Below are positions 23,436-25,771 of a stretch of DNA of 25,771 nt, one piece after another. Below the pieces are notes generated by a model. That model saw nothing but the letters and a program-made list of their open reading frames with translations. It was not told the DNA's origin and made no database searches. How positions within the stretch are numbered: position 1 is the first letter of the stretch; each line of letters starts with the position of its first letter. The stretch is from DATFYM01 sp035315065 (GTDB taxonomy: Bacteria; Acidobacteriota; Terriglobia; UBA7540): contig DATFYM010000011.1 of the NCBI GenBank assembly GCA_035315065.1, positions 1 through 25,771 of the forward strand, in the 5' to 3' direction. Both the position numbers and the translations under genes were made by a program.

Positions 23436-23717
23436 TCAGACAAGCTCCAGGCGGACCTGACGGCCCACGGCTGCCGCCGCCTTATACAGGGTATTGAGCG
23501 TTGCCGAGCCATTTTGAGGATCAAGCAAACGATCGAGAGCCGCCCGGCTGGTGCGCATACGTCGCGCCACCTCCGCCTTGGATAGCTGTTTTTCCTTCAT
23601 GGCCTGCTCGATTTGCCGGGCAAGAACCCGTTTAATGGCGGCGGCGCTGACTTCCTCGTAGATCCCTTCCTCCCGGAGCCAGTCGTCAAAGGACGACCCC
23701 TTGTTCTCTCGCCTCAT
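23436..23717 (-). CDS. HTH antitoxin of a HigBA-like pair
   Basis: A 93-residue protein starting MRRENKGSSFDDWLREEGIY, then EEVSAAAIKRVLARQIEQAM and an XRE-like HTH (SKAEVARRMRTSRAALDRLL). The ATG at 23717 overlaps the toxin's stop (ATGA), the usual toxin-first HigBA order. A longer open frame to 23915 fuses it with out-of-frame toxin debris and should not be annotated. About 85% identical by eye to 22301-22552. With its toxin broken, it is now an orphan. Confidence 0.82.
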   Translation of the reverse strand: MRRENKGSSFDDWLREEGIYEEVSAAAIKRVLARQIEQAMKEKQLSKAEVARRMRTSRAALDRLLDPQNGSATLNTLYKAAAAVGRQVRLELV

Positions 23718-24077
23718 CTTTCTGATCCTTTCATTCGTTTCAATGCCAGATCCATATCCTGCTGCGGGGTCTTCGGCGTTTTTCTTGATGAAGGCGTGCA
23801 GCAGAAACATCTCGCCTTCGTCACGCAGAAGATCACCCGGGCGATTCTTCCATCCGTAATGCTGCTCCGCTTCCCAGAGGCCACGGCCAAGGGGTCGAAC
23901 CAACGGCAAGCCCACCGGCCACGAAAACTCAACATCTTTGATGTCCTGGCCGATGATCTTGCGATCCTAGGCTGGCAGATCCCTGAGCCACTCGCGCACC
24001 GGCTCCCGACCGCTCGGGGTGCGTTAGAAGCGCACGGGCAGTCGTTTGAACATCCCGTCCACAGGATACGGTACCAT
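23714..24077 (-). pseudogene. Decayed HigB/Gp49-like toxin
   Basis: On the minus strand, MFKRLPVRF is followed by TAA (24024-24026), RTPSGREPVREWLRDLPA, TAG (23967-23969), then DRKIIGQDIKDVEF and WPVGLPLVRPLGRGLWE. Homology then hops frames: ITDGRIARVIFCVTK, GEMFLLHAFIKK, TPKTPQQDMDLALKRMKGSE. Two nonsense codons and about three frameshifts therefore lie in a gene of some 115 codons. The order and motifs match the phage-derived Gp49/HigB toxin family. The start is either ATG 24077 or 24053. Confidence 0.83.
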
Positions 24078-24337
24078 TTCCGGTACGGTCAATCAAGCTG
24101 TTTTGAATAAAGTGTGAACACCGTAGACCAGCAAAGGGTGGCTTCATTGAACTTGTGACAACGCCGACGCGTTGTCTATCGCTCTTTTCTAGATCTGAGA
24201 AATCTGCGTAATCTGTGGATCCTCTTCTTTGTGTGCCGCCTCTGGCCGCCGCCCCGCCCGAAAAAGCTGGTAGTGGGCTAAAAAGTGTGTTGCTAATGCT
24301 GGTGGTGGCCTGCGCAGGGGCTATAGCAATAATTTAC

Positions 24338-24366
24338 TTGACAAGCAAAACTCAGAAGAGTACTAT
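24338..24366 (+). promoter_or_regulatory. Sigma70-type promoter upstream of the last gene
   Basis: A perfect -35 TTGACA (24338-24343), a 17-base spacer, and -10 TACTAT (24361-24366). It points toward the gene at 24560. A transcript from about 24373 would have a leader of about 187 bases that includes the palindrome at 24489-24544. Confidence 0.5.
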
Positions 24367-24488
24367 CTCAACTAGGCTCGAAAGTAACAGCAAGCGCGTA
24401 GGCTCCGCCGAGCTTGCCCACGGGGCTGACTTGGGGTAGATGGAAGAGGGAAGAGGGAACAGGGAAGAGGGTGGAGAAGAAATCAGAA

Positions 24489-24544
24489 ATCAGAAATTAG
24501 AAATCAGAACCAAGGCGTTCCCCTTCTGCTTTCTAACTTCTGAT
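24489..24544. repeat. Intergenic word-repeat palindrome (ATCAGAA words)
   Basis: 24489-24509 (atcagaaattagaaatcag and on) is the reverse complement of 24524-24544 at 19 of 21 positions, with a 14-base loop. The left arm extends a run of aaatcag words from 24481. It ends 15 bases before the next start codon, so it would sit in that gene's leader and could hide or expose the ribosome-binding region. Confidence 0.72.
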
Positions 24545-24559
24545 CTTGGGTACCCGTTG

Positions 24560-25771
24560 ATGGACGTACCGAACCAGCCGAAACCGAAGCGCAAGTTCGT
24601 GATGACTCCCGAGCGCAGGGCCAAGTTGCTGGCCAATCTGGAGAAGGCCCGCCTGGCACCCAAGGAGAAGGTTTACCGCAAGACGCCCAAGCGATACGCC
24701 GCCAACCTCGCCAACCTGGCCAAGGCCCACGCCAAACGCCGCCAGCAGTCGGAGAGTCAGCAGGCCGAGAACCTGCGCGCCCAACTGGAGGGCCTCTTTC
24801 CCGCTCCCCAGGTTCCCCCGCCTCCCCAGGCCCCGCTGGGCGCGCCCTACGTTCAACTGCCCGGCGCGCGACCCTCCGGCGGCCCCTCGGGCGCGGAGGA
24901 GTTGGACCAGGCCGCGGCCCTCATTGCCAAGCGTCTGCGCAAGCTCCGGGCCGCCACGCGGCGCGAAGGCCGGCGAATTATGCGCGTGCTGACGGCGGCC
25001 ATCGCCCGCACCCATCCGCTGAGCGCCGAGGAAGCCTGCAATTTGGTCCGGGAATTGCTCCAGTGCCTGGACGGGTCGCGAGTGGTGGCGGAGGCCCGGC
25101 GGTTGAACGACCAGATCGCCGAACTGCTGCTGAAGATGCTGGCCACGCGCTATGGAGCGGCGGCGCAGGTGGACGGGTTTCCGCTGGGGACAGTGGTGGA
25201 GGAGTTGGAGGCGCAGCGGCAGCAGCGGGCGGCGCAGCGGGCGGCCAGCCACACCCGTGAGGCCCGGGCGGGAGAGGGGGTTCCGCCGGGTGGGAGTGGG
25301 ACCGCCGAGGCTCCGGCGGAGGGTGACCCGGCAGGCGCGGCGGCAGCACCGGCGGAGGGTGGAAAGGACAGCTCCGAACAGCCCGGAGAGTCTGGAGGGC
25401 AAGCCCAGGGGCCTGGCAAGGTATCGATTGCGGAACTGCCCAAAACCGAGGAAGAGTTCCATGCCTTGCTGAGGCGCGCCCTGGACCTGGAGGGCGAGGG
25501 GGAAGTGCAGCACTTGCTGTCGATGTTGATGGGGCCCCTCTGGGATCGGCTCCACTGGTGGACGCGGCGGGAGGAGGAGGAAACGCAGCAGTTGGAGCAG
25601 CTTTTCCAGGAAGCCGCTTCCGCCGTGGGACCGCCCGGCGGCTTTGACGACCTCCTCAACCGCATGTTCGATATCAACCTTATCCTGGGCATGGCCGATA
25701 CTTTCGTCGGCCGGATGAACATACCCACCAAGAGAATCGCGGGGGATCTGGAGTGGTGGCTGGAGCAGAGA
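24560..25771 (+). CDS. Unrecognised charged protein, 3' end outside the window
   Basis: At least 404 codons, open to the window edge. The N-terminus is basic with a twice-repeated ANLEKA-like motif (RRAKLLANLEKARLAPKEK, then RYAANLANLAKAHAKRR), recalling the short modular motifs of some DNA-binding or nuclease-associated proteins. A Pro-rich linker (about residues 80-95), a helical Arg/Leu/Ala-rich domain (about 110-225), a Gly/Ala/Glu/Pro low-complexity linker (about 230-285) and a second helical domain with LLSMLMGPLWDRLHWWTRRE follow. No signal peptide or catalytic motif is seen. The ribosome-binding site is weak. The plus-strand frame is chosen over the antisense 340-codon frame because its amino-acid composition is protein-like. 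Confidence 0.65.
   Translation, partial: MDVPNQPKPKRKFVMTPERRAKLLANLEKARLAPKEKVYRKTPKRYAANLANLAKAHAKRRQQSESQQAENLRAQLEGLFPAPQVPPPPQAPLGAPYVQLPGARPSGGPSGAEELDQAAALIAKRLRKLRAATRREGRRIMRVLTAAIARTHPLSAEEACNLVRELLQCLDGSRVVAEARRLNDQIAELLLKMLATRYGAAAQVDGFPLGTVVEELEAQRQQRAAQRAASHTREARAGEGVPPGGSGTAEAPAEGDPAGAAAAPAEGGKDSSEQPGESGGQAQGPGKVSIAELPKTEEEFHALLRRALDLEGEGEVQHLLSMLMGPLWDRLHWWTRREEEETQQLEQLFQEAASAVGPPGGFDDLLNRMFDINLILGMADTFVGRMNIPTKRIAGDLEWWLEQR

Larger units (their letters stand above)
24078..24559. other. Intergenic stretch with word repeats and a promoter
   Basis: 482 bases without a supported gene. It contains a single-arm word repeat (gatctgagaaatctgcgtaa, from 24192), an open frame from GTG 24215 to 24439 with one hydrophobic segment (SVLLMLVVACAGAIAIIYLT) but no ribosome-binding site, a good promoter at 24338-24366, purine-rich gggaagagg words (24440-24475), and a palindrome at 24489-24544. 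The short membrane ORF might be real, but I give it about 20%. Confidence 0.5.

Noticed and set aside
23436..23915. 159-codon minus-strand frame as a toxin-antitoxin fusion protein
   Set aside because: Its N-terminal part alternates between toxin-like and meaningless sequence because of frameshifts. The true antitoxin starts at the ATG at 23717.
24215..24439. 74-codon small membrane protein
   Set aside because: It starts at a GTG inside a word repeat without a ribosome-binding site, and a promoter lies within it. The single hydrophobic segment is not enough evidence.
24533..25555. 340-codon minus-strand frame opposite the last gene
   Set aside because: Its Pro/Arg/Leu/Gly-rich composition without domain structure is typical of a high-GC shadow. 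The plus strand is open to the window edge with balanced composition.

Overview
The window is a chromosomal segment, about 60% GC, from a Gram-negative-type bacterium. It is most likely an uncultured member of the Acidobacteriota. That assignment is an inference from the giant secreted Ig-like/MBG/choice-of-anchor-D protein with its membrane-hairpin C-terminus, the dense toxin-antitoxin (TA) islands, and the gene mix. No rRNA or tRNA is present to confirm it.

Layout. 1-139 is the 3' end of a group II intron (domain V and a domain VI-like hairpin). 179-3860 holds a secreted dipeptidyl-peptidase IV-like S9 peptidase and a secreted GH63/trehalase-like glycosidase. 3993-8825 is an aspartate-family amino-acid block: dapA, a TPR protein, a GxxExxY nuclease-fold gene inside a 26-bp inverted repeat, dapD and a divergent thrB-like homoserine kinase. 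These genes are separated by palindromic intergenic elements built from short reiterated words. 8992-12373 is a TA island made of two tandem copies of one frame (a small IWRDGK protein at the left, DUF433-DUF5615 at the right) with different TA cargo inside: a PIN pair in copy A, ParDE-like plus HicBA in copy B. Each copy has lost the end the other has kept. 12865-22152 holds a decayed Big2-type lipoprotein gene followed by one very large secreted-protein gene (CHAP amidase, Ig-like domains, a seven-bladed propeller, choice-of-anchor-D domains, seven MBG repeats and a C-terminal membrane hairpin). That gene is now cut into three reading frames by one TAA codon and one single-base deletion. 22301-24077 is a second TA island: two direct copies of an HTH antitoxin gene flank a PIN/ribbon-helix-helix pair, and the second copy keeps a badly decayed HigB-like toxin. 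24560-25771 is the start of an unrecognised protein that runs off the window.

How it works together. The conserved genes supply lysine/diaminopimelate (DapA, DapD) and threonine (ThrB) biosynthesis and secreted digestion of peptides and sugars. The rest is accessory. The most notable signals are (i) the GxxExxY cassette between inverted repeats, with repeat-only relatives nearby, (ii) at least six intergenic palindromes sharing a design but not a sequence, (iii) the reciprocally decayed duplicated TA island, and (iv) the many single-base lesions, which are either real decay or consensus errors.
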